Origin: Acidobacteriaceae bacterium
Lineage (GTDB): Bacteria > Acidobacteriota > Terriglobia > Terriglobales > Acidobacteriaceae
Assembly: GCA_025360645.1 (NCBI GenBank)
Contig: JANYBT010000060.1
Location: 1-54,029, forward strand
Reading direction: 5' to 3'
Length of the DNA stretch: 54,029 nucleotides
A model generated the notes under the pieces. It did no database searches. It saw only the letters and a program-made list of their open reading frames with translations, and was not told the DNA's origin. Positions 43,672-53,302 of the stretch are shown here, piece after piece (the stretch's first letter is position 1; each line of letters starts with the position of its first letter). The position numbers were made by a program, and so were the translations under genes.

Positions 43672-44277
43672 TTAATTCCGCCCCACGACCGGCGGCACAA
43701 TTATCTTTGGCTCGGTAGCGCTTGCCCCCGGTGCGGTCATGGATGTTGGGCCCATGGCTGGCGCGGTCACGGCTGGTGCGGTCATGGATGGTGCGGTCAT
43801 GGCGGGTGCGCTCATGGTTTCGTCCCCCGCAACTTTCGCCGCCGCTTTGCGAATGTCGATCCCACCCTTGAAGAACGCTCCATCTTCAATCGCGATGCGC
43901 GCCGCCACCACGTCACCAGTCAACGAACCTTCGCTGCGGATCTCCACCCGATCGCTGGCGGCCAGATTGCCGCGCACCTTGCCGAGGATCACCACCTCGC
44001 GAGCATTGATGTTCGCGGTCACCGACCCGTTCCGCCCAATGGTGACGCGGTTTCCCGGCAGGTTGATGGTGCCCTCCACCCGCCCGTCAATGTAGAGCGA
44101 TTCCGACCCGCTCACTTCGCCTTTCAATACCAGCGACTTTCCAATGGTCGCTTGTTCGGAGGCGCCGACTCCTGCGGGACGCATCGGTTCCGGCGCTGTG
44201 GGCGGCGGGTTGAAATTGGGTCGGTCCGGTTCGGTAGCTCGGGGAGGAATGCTCGTCTGAAGGGGATTCTTCCACAT
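43672..44277 (-). CDS. Bactofilin-family cytoskeletal protein with repeated C-terminal tail
   Basis: Bactofilins polymerise into filaments that place cell-wall or polar proteins. The 201 residues have a disordered Pro-rich N-terminus, a bactofilin beta-helix (about 42-145: ATIGKSLVLKGEVSGSESLY, INLPGNRVTIGRNGSVTANI) and a C-terminal tail of short Met-x-Ala-Pro repeats (APAMTAPSMTAPAVTAPA). The tail is unusual and matches a DNA repeat of GCGGTCATGG-like units. No cell-wall hydrolase gene is adjacent. Confidence 0.88.
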   Translation of the reverse strand: MWKNPLQTSIPPRATEPDRPNFNPPPTAPEPMRPAGVGASEQATIGKSLVLKGEVSGSESLYIDGRVEGTINLPGNRVTIGRNGSVTANINAREVVILGKVRGNLAASDRVEIRSEGSLTGDVVAARIAIEDGAFFKGGIDIRKAAAKVAGDETMSAPAMTAPSMTAPAVTAPAMGPTSMTAPGASATEPKIIVPPVVGRN

Positions 44278-44527
44278 GGGGTACTTCCTTTCCTGGTCAA
44301 AGCGTTTCGTCTTGCACCTAAGCAGCCATTGGGAATTCTAACTCTGTCATCCCCTCTCTGTATCGCGAACCGCCCATCTTTCGCTGTGGAAACGTGACTG
44401 CGCTGGTTCCCGGCGCCCGTCTGGTTCGGGCGCTTTCCGCCGCCATTGCGTAAAAACTCCCGCGCGGCGAGCAAAATCTGCGTTCGCGATAGTATGAGTG
44501 TGGACGGTTTCTAAGGAGGCTACCCCT

Positions 44528-45106
44528 ATGCCTGAGACTGCACTTGCGGGATTCCCCGACGCCAGCGAATACGTTCCTTATTTCGGCCGCTATGTCTCCC
44601 TCATCCAGAGTGACGACCAGAGTGACGACCAGGGTAACGACATGCGCGACGACATCATTTCTGTGCTGGAGCGCCAAATTCCGCACACCGTCGCCTTGCT
44701 GTCGAAGCTGCCCGAGACGGCGGGCGATTTTCGTTATGCTCCGGGCAAGTGGAGTCTGAAGGAAGTGGTGGGTCACCTGGCCGATACGGAGCGCGTCATG
44801 GCTTACCGGGCCCTGCGTATCTCCCGCGGCGACCAGACTCCCATGGAAGGTTTCGAGCAAGACGACTATGTCCGCGACGGCCCCTTCGCTCACTGCCGTT
44901 TGCAGGACTTGGTGGAAGAGTATGCACAAGTCCGCCGCGCCAGCGTCCTGCTGTTCCGTCCCCTGCAAGCTCACGAATGGCTGCGCCGCGGCACTGCCAG
45001 CGGCAACGGCTTCACCGTGCGCGCTCTGGCCTATCTCATGGCCGGACACGAACTGCACCACCGCCGCGTAATCGAGGAAAACTATCTGAAGAATATGCCC
45101 GCCTAG
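44528..45106 (+). CDS. DinB-family protein
   Basis: DinB/YfiT-like four-helix proteins bind a metal by three His and often act as thiol transferases. The 192 residues contain H in GKWSLKEVVGHLADTERVM and the pair in MAGHELHHRRVIEENYL, the usual metal ligands. The start is ATG 44528 with AAGGAGG 9 bp upstream. An SDDQ-SDDQ repeat near residue 27 comes from a DNA duplication of GAGTGACGACCA. The gene ends 5 nt before RNase R and is probably cotranscribed with it. Confidence 0.9.
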   Translation: MPETALAGFPDASEYVPYFGRYVSLIQSDDQSDDQGNDMRDDIISVLERQIPHTVALLSKLPETAGDFRYAPGKWSLKEVVGHLADTERVMAYRALRISRGDQTPMEGFEQDDYVRDGPFAHCRLQDLVEEYAQVRRASVLLFRPLQAHEWLRRGTASGNGFTVRALAYLMAGHELHHRRVIEENYLKNMPA

Positions 45107-45111
45107 TTGCC

Positions 45112-47691
45112 ATGCCTCTTTCCGACTCCTCCATCTTGCACCACATCGAGCGTCAGCCCCACCATACTGCGGGCTTCAAGCAGTTGGTGCGGGAGTTGGG
45201 CCTGCGCGGAGACCAGCGCCGCGAGTTGGCCGAAAAACTTCGCCATCTGACCGCCAAGGGCGCACTCATCGAAGTTGAGAGCGACCGCTTCGCCCTTCCT
45301 CAGGCTGACGCTGCCGCTTCCAAAAACGCCCTGGTCGGCCGCCTAAACATGCATCGCGACGGTTTCGGTTTTGTTATCCCTGACGCGGCTACACTGGCAG
45401 CGCCGCTGAAAGCGAAACTCGCGGGCGACATCTTCATCCCGCCGCCCTTTATCGGCTCCGCCATGCATGGCGACCGCGTGCTGGTGGAAATTTCCGCCAT
45501 TCGTCCCGATGGCCGAGCCGAGGGACGCATCATTCGCTCGGTGGTTCGCGTTCACACTACGGTGGTCGGCATCTTCCACTACAGTTCGCGGCGCAACTAC
45601 GTCACCCCGATGGATGCGAAAATTTCGCAGGAGATCGTGATTCCGGCGGGCCTGGAATATCCTGAACCCGCCCCCGCCATCACCACCAATGTCACTCCCG
45701 GTGCCGCCCATCCGCCGTCCCAGCCTCGCGATCGCGTTCTGGGCGATGAAGCCGCTCGCCCGCAAGACTGGCGCGACCTGGAGGGCCTGGTCGTGGAGGT
45801 GGAAATCACCGACTGGCCCACCGCCACGCAAAACCCGCGCGGCCGCGTCGTCGAAATCCTGGGCAAGCAGGACGACTTTGGCGTGGACGTTGAAGTCATC
45901 ATCCGCAAGTTTCATCTGCCCCACCGCTTTCCTCCCGAGGTGGTGGAAGACGCCCAGCGCCAATCGCCTTCCATCTCCTCCCAGGAACTTTTGCGCCGCC
46001 GTGACTTCCGCGACCTGCCCATCGTCACCATTGACGGCGAAACTGCTCGCGACTTCGACGATGCCGTGCTGGTGCAGCAACTCCCCGGCGGCAACTACCA
46101 GCTGCAGGTCCACATTGCGGACGTGGCGCACTACGTGACCCAGGATTCCGCGCTCGACCAGGAAGCCCGCCTGCGCGGTACCAGCGTCTATTTTCCCGAT
46201 CGCGCCGTTCCGATGCTTCCGCTCGAGCTATCCACCGACTTGTGCAGCCTGCGGCCCCAGGTCGAACGCCTGGTGCTGTCGTGCGTGATGGAAATTGACC
46301 ACCAGGGCGCGGTGGTTGCTTGCGAACTGAGCGAGGGCGTCATCCGCTCCGCCGAGCGCATGACCTACACCGCCGTCCACGCCATTCTGGAGGGCGATAC
46401 CGCGGCCCGCGAACGCTATGCCGCGCTCGTTCCGGAATTTGAGCGGATGCGCGACCTGGCCATGATTCTGAATCGCAAACGCCAGAAGCGCGGCTCCATT
46501 GATTTCGACTTGCCCGAGCCGGTCATCGAATTCGACGAGTTCGGGCTCATGCGCAGCATCACTCGCTCGGAGCGCAGCATCGCCAATCGCATCATCGAAG
46601 AATTCATGCTGGCGGCCAATGAGAGCGTGGCCCAGTACCTGGAACACAAGCGCATCGCGTCGCTCTACCGCATTCACGAGAAGCCCGACGCCAAGCGGGT
46701 GTATGACTTCGAAGTTCTGGCCGCAACTTTCGGATATTCGCTGGGGGTGGGAGCCTTGCCCATCTATCGCGTCCAACTCAAGAACGATCGCCGCTCCAGC
46801 CACGGTACCGGGCGCAACGTTCGCGAGATCGAAGTGCCCAAAGAAGTTCACATCACCCCGCGGATGTATCAGAAGCTGACCGCGAAGATCGCCGGCAAGC
46901 CGGAAGAACGCATTCTCAGCTTCCTGATGCTGCGCTCGCTCAAGCAGGCGCGTTACTCCGAGGAGAACGTCGGACATTTCGCGCTGGCCGCCGCAACCTA
47001 TACCCATTTCACTTCGCCCATCCGCCGCTATCCCGATCTGATCGTGCATCGCATCTTGAAGAATGTGCTGCGCGACTCCGCCGAAAAACAAGAGGGCGCG
47101 GTGCCGGTGGGAGTTTCGGCGCTCGACCATAGCGCGGATGTCTCGCCAGCCGTTGAGCGGCCACCCTCCCCTTGGTCGAAACGCCGCGACCATGCCGCCC
47201 ACCAGGACGCTCTCGCTCCCAGCGCCGGGCCCATCGCGCTCGACGACCTCCACGACATCGCCGAAGAGTCCAGCATCTCCGAGCGTCGCGCCGACGATGC
47301 CGAGCGCGACCTCATGGAATGGAAGAAGGTCAAGTTCATGCAAGAGCGTCTGGGCGAGGACTTTGACGGCCTGATCGTAAGCGTCACCAAGTTCGGCCTG
47401 TTCGTGGAGCTCACCGACCTGTTCGTCGAAGGTCTGGTTCCACTCGGTACGCTGATTGACGACCGCTACACCTACCACGAAAATACGCGGCAGCTCATCG
47501 GCCAGCGTTCCCGCAAGACCTACAACATGGGAGACCGAGTGCGGGTGCTGGTGGATCGCATTGACCCGGTGGAGAAGAAAATCCAGTTCGCCATTCTGAC
47601 CGATGCCAAAGCACCCGCAGCGCAAGGCTCGCCCAGGAAGAAGATAAAGAAAGAGAAGAATGAAAAAAGGGAAAAGAAACGACGACGGTAA
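45112..47691 (+). CDS. rnr: Ribonuclease R
   Basis: RNase R is a 3'-to-5' exoribonuclease that degrades structured RNA. The 859 residues show an N-terminal helix-turn-helix-like domain, cold-shock OB folds, the RNB catalytic core (TIDGETARDFDDAVLV with the active-site Asp cluster, YFPDRAVPMLP, ATYTHFTSPIRRYPDLIVHR) and an S1 domain (DFDGLIVSVTKFGLFVELTD) with a Lys/Arg-rich tail. Two insertions are seen: about 35 residues before the catalytic domain (Pro/Ala-rich, about 185-220) and about 55 residues after the HRILKNVLRD helix. ATG 45112 is chosen; the upstream in-frame stretch is out of family and overlaps dinB. Confidence 0.95.
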   Translation: MPLSDSSILHHIERQPHHTAGFKQLVRELGLRGDQRRELAEKLRHLTAKGALIEVESDRFALPQADAAASKNALVGRLNMHRDGFGFVIPDAATLAAPLKAKLAGDIFIPPPFIGSAMHGDRVLVEISAIRPDGRAEGRIIRSVVRVHTTVVGIFHYSSRRNYVTPMDAKISQEIVIPAGLEYPEPAPAITTNVTPGAAHPPSQPRDRVLGDEAARPQDWRDLEGLVVEVEITDWPTATQNPRGRVVEILGKQDDFGVDVEVIIRKFHLPHRFPPEVVEDAQRQSPSISSQELLRRRDFRDLPIVTIDGETARDFDDAVLVQQLPGGNYQLQVHIADVAHYVTQDSALDQEARLRGTSVYFPDRAVPMLPLELSTDLCSLRPQVERLVLSCVMEIDHQGAVVACELSEGVIRSAERMTYTAVHAILEGDTAARERYAALVPEFERMRDLAMILNRKRQKRGSIDFDLPEPVIEFDEFGLMRSITRSERSIANRIIEEFMLAANESVAQYLEHKRIASLYRIHEKPDAKRVYDFEVLAATFGYSLGVGALPIYRVQLKNDRRSSHGTGRNVREIEVPKEVHITPRMYQKLTAKIAGKPEERILSFLMLRSLKQARYSEENVGHFALAAATYTHFTSPIRRYPDLIVHRILKNVLRDSAEKQEGAVPVGVSALDHSADVSPAVERPPSPWSKRRDHAAHQDALAPSAGPIALDDLHDIAEESSISERRADDAERDLMEWKKVKFMQERLGEDFDGLIVSVTKFGLFVELTDLFVEGLVPLGTLIDDRYTYHENTRQLIGQRSRKTYNMGDRVRVLVDRIDPVEKKIQFAILTDAKAPAAQGSPRKKIKKEKNEKREKKRRR

Positions 47692-48465
47692 GGTTGATTC
47701 GGAACTGGCCGGAGTGCCCCACGGCCGGACCAGATCGGAGGTTCGATTTGTCGGTTTTGCACCAATTATAGGGCATTTTATGAATTCGGAGAGCCAGCAA
47801 TCAATGGATTCAATGACTTAGCCGTTGTTATTGTGATTTGGGGTGGGCTCGGGCGGGCTGGGTGGGGATGGAATTGGGCGCACTCGGCGGTTGGGAACCG
47901 GGAATGGCAGTGGCGGCGTCACCTACAATGCCATTTGCTGAGGCTGTAGGGTACCAAGGCGCGCGAGTAGGGGGTCGGGTGGCACCTTTGGGTCATCCGC
48001 GAGGAGAGCGGGGCTTAAAAGGGCTTAAAACGACGAACCCGGACTCTTTTAGTCGCATATTACTAATCAGGCAATAGCCTAGTGATATTATTTCTGGACC
48101 TGAGGAGCCGCGCTGCCGGGACGGAGCGGCAAGGAAAAGTGTAGCTTCAAACGAAGCGGACTCGCGGTCGAAAATCCCTTCGGCGGATGCGGAGCGGAAT
48201 TTAGCGATCACGATTGCGAACCTTGTTGCGGGATTTTGTTGCAAACGGTCCGTTGTTGCGAACGTGGCTGCGAACGGCCCATTGCTTCGATCATGTTGCG
48301 GAGATTCCTGGGGGTCCTCGCGAGGCTTCGGCGCAAACGCCTCGGCTTTACATCTCCAGAAAGTAGCGTCCGCCGTCACAAGCCGCGCGGAAGATTCGCC
48401 GGTAGTGTAGAATTTGGAAGTCAACCCCATCGCTGCTGGATTCGGAGGCAGCGGTTTCTTCCTGT
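47692..48465. other. Gene-free stretch between rnr and tRNA-Pro, G-rich element inside
   Basis: No convincing gene is found in this 774-bp interval. At 47840-47867 the plus strand has five or more G runs (GGGGTGGGCTCGGGCGGGCT and on), a strong G-quadruplex pattern. Further on (48200-48300), degenerate TTGCGAAC-like strings recur several times. A minus-strand frame at 47993-48493 overlaps the tRNA and is rejected as coding. Confidence 0.5.
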
Positions 48466-48542
48466 CGGGACGTGGCTCAGCCTGGTAGAGCACTCGCTTG
48501 GGGTGCGAGGGGTCGGCAGTTCAAATCTGCCCGTCCCGACCA
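48466..48542 (+). tRNA. tRNA-Pro (anticodon GGG)
   Basis: The 77-nt sequence folds into a full cloverleaf. The acceptor stem CGGGACG pairs with CGTCCCG, followed by discriminator A and an encoded CCA (48540-48542). The anticodon stem CTCGC/GCGAG encloses the loop TTGGGGT, giving anticodon GGG. The T arm has GTTCAAAT. The gene is plus-strand and reads proline codons CCC and CCU. Confidence 0.96.
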
Positions 48543-48612
48543 ATTTCTTTTCTCCCCTCTCCCTTGGAAATCGTCAACTGCATTGCAGGTCGCGGCGAAA
48601 CCCGAAGGCGTA

Positions 48613-48687
48613 CACCACAGGGGACACAAGGTACGGCGAAGGCTTGCACCACAGGGGACACAGGGTTTCACAGGGTACGGCAAAGGC
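48613..48687. repeat. Two direct copies of a CACCACAGGGGACAC-containing repeat
   Basis: CACCACAGGGGACACAAGGT (48613 onward, followed by ACGGCGAAGGC) recurs as CACCACAGGGGACACAGGGT (48647 onward, then TTTCACAGGGTACGGCAAAGGC). The second copy has an extra 11 nt. It lies just past the tRNA, in non-coding DNA. It may be a dispersed intergenic repeat family; no open frame is affected. Confidence 0.7.
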
Positions 48688-48734
48688 TTTGACCTTGGCG
48701 GATGTCGAGCAACCTGCCTTGTCTTCTATCTCTT

Positions 48735-50453
48735 CTACGAGGGCTTCGACCCCAACTTTCGTACCGCTTCGCGCAACCGGCCGTGCTGCTGCATGAGATG
48801 CAGGTACTGCATTTCGTCCGGCGCAGCTTTGGCACGAATGATCTGCAGTAATTCATCGCGCTCCGCCTGGCTCCAATGCTTGACGCCGCCTGCACTTTCC
48901 AGCATCACCGCGAAGTCGTCGAGTGCAGCGCGCTCCCATTCATTCAATTTGGATGGGTTCACGGCCAGCCCTCTCGCCAACGACGCGCCGTCCGCAGCTT
49001 TCATGCGCTCAGCGTCGCCACCGAACTTGCGGGCCATGCGCCGGTTCACCTTCAGCCCGAGGTTGCGCGTGGAAAATTTATTCCAGGCGCCTGGCTCACT
49101 CCCGGGCAATTCGTAGAAGAGATGTCCCGACGCCAGACGCCGCAAGGTGCGGGCAGGAGTCCGATACTTGGCATCGTGCGCTATTTTCTTTTCCTCGCGC
49201 GTCACCAACCGCAGCAACTCTTCGCGTCCCGGGCCGAACCCCAGCTTACGGTAAAACCAGTACGCGCCGGAATCAATCGCCTCGTCATTGCCATGCCCGA
49301 GTTGGTATGGGTACATGGAGATGCAGGTGGATCCCATCAAGTGACAGAGCGAGCGCAGCACCTGCGCATAAATCCACGCCACCTCGCCGCCGCGAAAAGT
49401 GTAGAAAGTATTGAAGCCAACTTCGACCCACTCAAATAACCCGATGGCCTCGATGTAGTTGATTGGAACGCCATTCTTCAGCGTCAGCCCGGCCACATAG
49501 GCGCGCAAGGGCAAGCGTCGCTGGGGCGGCAGGTTCCACAAATAGATGGAAACTCCGCGCCCTGCGTCCACCCGCACCACGGAGCGTGCATCGCCCAGCG
49601 TGGTGCCATACAACTCGCGGTAGCGCACCAGCATAACCTCGCGGATCAGGTCCATCGTGGCCGCGCCATTCGCCGGGGAAAGCCGATGCAACTCAGGCGG
49701 CCGTCGCGCCAGTTCCGTGGCCAGCGATACTTCAGACCGCGCGAGCAGTGGCTCCTGATGAAAAAACGGCGACCGCACCCGTTGCACGTTGCGGGTGCGC
49801 GACACTCGCGAATTCTCCATCTTCCAGCGCAGCGGCAGCCGCAGCGAGTCGTACATCCGCGCCCGGTCCAGGTCGGTGCCTGGCCAAGCTTCGATCTGCC
49901 AGACCAACCACGCGAGCGCCTTGCTGGGGCCGCCGCCCGCAGTCTCCAGCCATTGGCGCCACGGGACGTCGGCTTCCACCCAACCGTCATCGGCCTGCAA
50001 CGGCATGAGACGCGGCCACACCGCCGCCATCGCCCGCTCTTCGGCATAATCCTCCCAGGCGATTTCCACTTTGCCCGGCAAGTGAGAGACCAGCCAGCGC
50101 GCCAGGTCGAAGCTGAGCGTGTCTTGCATGGTGATGCCAGCGATGCCGGAAACTTCCAGCGGGTCGAATTCGTCCATGTCCGCGCCGGCCTGACGCAACG
50201 CATCCACTCGCTGCGAAAGCCCGCTGAGCATGCTGTCAGTCGCCTTCATCACCGCCGGACTCTGGGGAAAGGCGCGCAGAAACATCAGCGTTTCGTGGAA
50301 GCGGAGCAAGCAGGGGACATCCGAAAAGCGACGCCGGCCGAGCGCCGCGAGCAACTTCAAGATCCGCGCCGCGGCTCCGGGCCCGAAGCGATAGCGGCCA
50401 TCTTCCAGCTTGAGGAGCAACGACTCGAGAGATGTCGAGGATGGCGTGGCCAT
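48735..50453 (-). CDS. Hypothetical protein with GNAT-like core
   Basis: The 572 residues have no signal peptide, membrane segment or repeat and no family I recognise. The middle (about 300-420) has a stretch that looks GNAT-like: YVAGLTLKNGVPINYIEAIG, FNTFYTFRGGEVAWIYAQVL, then SGAYWFYRKLGFGPGREELL, resembling the last strands of acetyltransferase folds. The N-terminal half is helical. It is followed by the glk-zwf pair only after a gap, so it may be a separate unit. The call is a weak fold impression, not a function. Confidence 0.75.
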   Translation of the reverse strand: MATPSSTSLESLLLKLEDGRYRFGPGAAARILKLLAALGRRRFSDVPCLLRFHETLMFLRAFPQSPAVMKATDSMLSGLSQRVDALRQAGADMDEFDPLEVSGIAGITMQDTLSFDLARWLVSHLPGKVEIAWEDYAEERAMAAVWPRLMPLQADDGWVEADVPWRQWLETAGGGPSKALAWLVWQIEAWPGTDLDRARMYDSLRLPLRWKMENSRVSRTRNVQRVRSPFFHQEPLLARSEVSLATELARRPPELHRLSPANGAATMDLIREVMLVRYRELYGTTLGDARSVVRVDAGRGVSIYLWNLPPQRRLPLRAYVAGLTLKNGVPINYIEAIGLFEWVEVGFNTFYTFRGGEVAWIYAQVLRSLCHLMGSTCISMYPYQLGHGNDEAIDSGAYWFYRKLGFGPGREELLRLVTREEKKIAHDAKYRTPARTLRRLASGHLFYELPGSEPGAWNKFSTRNLGLKVNRRMARKFGGDAERMKAADGASLARGLAVNPSKLNEWERAALDDFAVMLESAGGVKHWSQAERDELLQIIRAKAAPDEMQYLHLMQQHGRLREAVRKLGSKPS

Positions 50454-50535
50454 TGCGATTCCGGATAAGCCTACCGCATCCTACGGTTCTGCTGAAACTC
50501 CGCGGCGAGTGGTCGTGCCGATGGGGCGATCCGCA

Positions 50536-51537
50536 TTACGCGTTCTTGCCGCCGAACGCCTTGTGCACCAGCGTGTAACGCGCAGCGCCCATCATGCCGG
50601 CATCGTCGTTCAGCACAATCTTGACCGGCATGTCCTTCAACAGCGGCGTCATCCGACCCTTGTCCAAAAACGATTGCATGAAGATCGGGTCCTGCATCCA
50701 GGACACATTTTTGGCTGCGATGCTGCCCCCGATAAAGATGCCGCCAGTGGACATGAATTTCAGCGCGCAATTTCCGGTTTCAGCGCCGTAAATGCTGGCG
50801 AACAAAGACATGGTCTGAGCGCAGATGTCCGCCTTGCCGTCCTTCGCCAGTTGCGAGATCAGAGCCGCCGGGTCGGGGGCGTGCTTCATCTGCTCACGCA
50901 GCGAATCGGGTTCGTCCGCTTTCTTGCTGTCGCGCAGGAAATCATAAATGTTCTTGATGCCTGGGCCAGAGAGAATGCGCTCGCAACTGATACGGCCGTA
51001 TTTCTTCTGCAGGTATGCGAGTAAATCCATTTCCGTCGGGTTGCGGGGTGCGAAATCGCCGTGCCCACCTTCGCAGGCGAAAGGATGATGACGAAAGCCA
51101 TCCCAGAACAGTCCAGCCATGCCCAGGCCGGTGCGGGCGGAAATGATGGCGCGATTGCCTTCCGCATCTTCGATGCCCTCGCTCAGGGTGATGAAGTCCT
51201 TGGAGTCGAGCGCGTCGATTCCATAGGCATACGCTTCCAGATCGTTGAGCAGTCCCACCGAGTCGAGTTTGAGTTGCTGGGCGAGTTCGCGGCAATCAAT
51301 CACCCAAGGCAGGTTGGAAATCTTGCTGCGGCCGCCCCGCACCGGGCCAGCTACGCCGAAGCAGGCCCGGTGCACGGGGATGCCTTCGCTCTTGATGAAG
51401 TCTGCGATGATCTCCTGCAGCCCGCTATGTTCCTGGCTGAGGTAGTTTTTTTCCACCACGCGGGAAAGCCTGCTGCCCTCGGTTTCAAAGGCGGCCAGTC
51501 GAGTGCGGGTTGCGCCGATCTCTCCTGCCAGAATCAT
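50536..51537 (-). CDS. glk: Glucokinase
   Basis: Glk phosphorylates glucose to glucose-6-phosphate. The 333 residues follow the E. coli Glk-type family: [18 protein letters not shown] at the start (the phosphate-binding loop, which usually reads GDIGGT), [12 protein letters not shown] with the catalytic Asp, [11 protein letters not shown] and [12 protein letters not shown]. The D-to-E and G-to-A changes in the first loop are unusual. The ATG at 51537 overlaps the zwf stop as ATGA, so glucose-6-phosphate is made and used by coupled genes. In-frame upstream codons are inside zwf and are not used. Confidence 0.92.
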   Translation of the reverse strand: MILAGEIGATRTRLAAFETEGSRLSRVVEKNYLSQEHSGLQEIIADFIKSEGIPVHRACFGVAGPVRGGRSKISNLPWVIDCRELAQQLKLDSVGLLNDLEAYAYGIDALDSKDFITLSEGIEDAEGNRAIISARTGLGMAGLFWDGFRHHPFACEGGHGDFAPRNPTEMDLLAYLQKKYGRISCERILSGPGIKNIYDFLRDSKKADEPDSLREQMKHAPDPAALISQLAKDGKADICAQTMSLFASIYGAETGNCALKFMSTGGIFIGGSIAAKNVSWMQDPIFMQSFLDKGRMTPLLKDMPVKIVLNDDAGMMGAARYTLVHKAFGGKNA

Positions 51538-53069
51538 GGCTCGATGTTCCTCCATTTGCGGCCGTCGATGGCCAGCAATTCGTCTGCTTCTTTGGGTCCC
51601 CATGTGCCTGCGGCGTAATTGGGAAAGCGGCGCGGCGGCAAGGCTCGCCACACGTCCAGCACCGGATCTACGATGCTCCAACCGGCCTCCACCATGTCGG
51701 CGCGTTGAAACAAGGTGGCGTCTCCAATCATGCAGTCATAGAGCAGGACTTCGTACCCAGTGTAGGCCTCCGCTCCAAAATATTTCGAATATTGGAAACT
51801 CATGTCCACCGAGCCCACGCGCAAAACCGGGCCGGGAATTTTCGCGCCAAAGCTTAGCGAGATGCCCTCGACCGGCTGAATCTGGATGACCAGCGTGTTG
51901 GTGTTGGGCTTGTGGAACAGCGCGTTGCGGAACAGTTGGAAGGGAGTCTCCTTGAACTGGATGGCAATTTCGGTGTGGCGCTGCGCCAGTCGCTTGCCGG
52001 TCCGTAAGTAGAAGGGAACGCCCGCCCACCGCCAGTTATCGATATTGAGCTTGAGCGCGACAAAGGTTTCTGTCCTGGACTCGGGAGCGACTCCCGGCTC
52101 CTTGCGATAGCCGGGGACCTGGACCGTTCCCTCGGTGCCCTCCCCATATTGACCACGCACGCTGCGCTGCAACACTTCTTCGGAATCGAGAGGCTGGACG
52201 GCGCGCAAGACTTTGGCCTGCTCGTTGCGCACGGAGTCAGCCCGGAACGATGCCGGAGACTCCATGGTGGTCAGGCTCAGGAGCTGCATGATGTGGTTGG
52301 GAACCATGTCGCGGAGGGTCCCCGCCGTGTCGAAGTATCCGCCGCGCTGTTCGACGCCGACGGTTTCGCCATTCGTGATCTGGACATTGTCAACGTAGCG
52401 GCGGTTCCAGATGGGCTCAAAAATGGCGTTGTCGAAACGGAACACCATGATGTTCTGCACCGTCTCTTTGCCCAGGTAGTGATCGATGCGAAAAATCTGA
52501 TTCTCCTGCAATACCGCCTTGATGTCGCGGTTCAGGGACTTGGCGGATTCCAGGTCGTGGCCGAAGGGTTTCTCAATGACCACGCGCCGCCAGTGAGCGT
52601 CGTCCTGCTGGGAGAGGCCGGCTTTTCCCAACTGCTGCACGATGGGCGCGAAGAATTTCGGAGCGGTGGCCAGGTAGAACAAGTAGTTGCCCTGTGTGTG
52701 GTGGTCGCGATCGATATCGAGAAGCCGTTGGGTGATGCGCGCAAAGGTCTGGGGATCCGCAAAGTCCCCGCGCTCGTAGTAGAGCCGTTCGGTGAACCAC
52801 TGGTAGACGTCGGTGCCGCGATCTTCGTCGCGAAGAAATTCGGTAAGTTGAGTGCGGAATTGCTCGGGGCTGAGGTCGTCCACGGAAATGCCCAGGATAG
52901 CGAAGTCTTTAGGCAGCAATTTGGCTTTGGCAAGGTTGAAAATGGATGGGGCGAGTTTGCGTTTGGTGAGATCGCCGGCGGCCCCAAAAAGCACCAGGAC
53001 AGAGGGTCCGGCAGGCGTGCCACCCTGATAAAACTCGCGTTCAGCCGTCACTGCCGCTGCGGTTGCCAT
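51534..53069 (-). CDS. zwf: Glucose-6-phosphate 1-dehydrogenase
   Basis: Zwf starts the oxidative pentose phosphate pathway and makes NADPH. The 511 residues include the dinucleotide motif [20 protein letters not shown], the active site [14 protein letters not shown] and [11 protein letters not shown]. The length is standard. ATG 53069 is chosen because AGGCGG lies upstream. It overlaps glk by 4 nt. Divergent from a lysozyme-like gene, so the 233-bp gap likely carries promoters for both. Confidence 0.97.
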   Translation of the reverse strand: MATAAAVTAEREFYQGGTPAGPSVLVLFGAAGDLTKRKLAPSIFNLAKAKLLPKDFAILGISVDDLSPEQFRTQLTEFLRDEDRGTDVYQWFTERLYYERGDFADPQTFARITQRLLDIDRDHHTQGNYLFYLATAPKFFAPIVQQLGKAGLSQQDDAHWRRVVIEKPFGHDLESAKSLNRDIKAVLQENQIFRIDHYLGKETVQNIMVFRFDNAIFEPIWNRRYVDNVQITNGETVGVEQRGGYFDTAGTLRDMVPNHIMQLLSLTTMESPASFRADSVRNEQAKVLRAVQPLDSEEVLQRSVRGQYGEGTEGTVQVPGYRKEPGVAPESRTETFVALKLNIDNWRWAGVPFYLRTGKRLAQRHTEIAIQFKETPFQLFRNALFHKPNTNTLVIQIQPVEGISLSFGAKIPGPVLRVGSVDMSFQYSKYFGAEAYTGYEVLLYDCMIGDATLFQRADMVEAGWSIVDPVLDVWRALPPRRFPNYAAGTWGPKEADELLAIDGRKWRNIEP

Positions 53070-53252
53070 GCGCCGCCTGTCTGATGAATGGTGTGGAAAT
53101 GAGCCTCGGACTGGCGACATTGTAGCGCAGGGAAGAGGGGGATTCCTAACCGGAGGGAGCTACGGAGAGAGCAATCTGAACAACGCGGGCCATTGCACGC
53201 TGGGGGTTGGCACGCGGGGGTACTCTGAGGCTGGTGGGCTCTGTACAAGCGC

Positions 53253-53281
53253 TTGATCACGAAATCGCAATGCTTTATATT
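53253..53281 (+). promoter_or_regulatory. Putative sigma-70 promoter of the lysozyme-like gene
   Basis: TTGATC (53253-53258) and TATATT (53276-53281) are exactly 17 bp apart and lie 22 bp before the ATG at 53303. This leaves little room for a leader, so the mRNA is probably short-leadered. Confidence 0.5.
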
Positions 53282-53302
53282 GACTGCGGAAACGACTAAA
53301 GT

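Noticed and set aside
46228-47625. Long minus-strand frame opposite rnr
   Set aside because: Antisense to conserved RNase R domains; typical of high-GC shadow frames.
47695-47745. Possible terminator after rnr (CTGGCCGG...CCGGACCAG)
   Set aside because: The stem has a bulge and there is no U-tract; too weak to list.
47993-48493. 166-codon minus-strand frame
   Set aside because: It runs into the tRNA-Pro gene, has mixed composition and no ribosome site.
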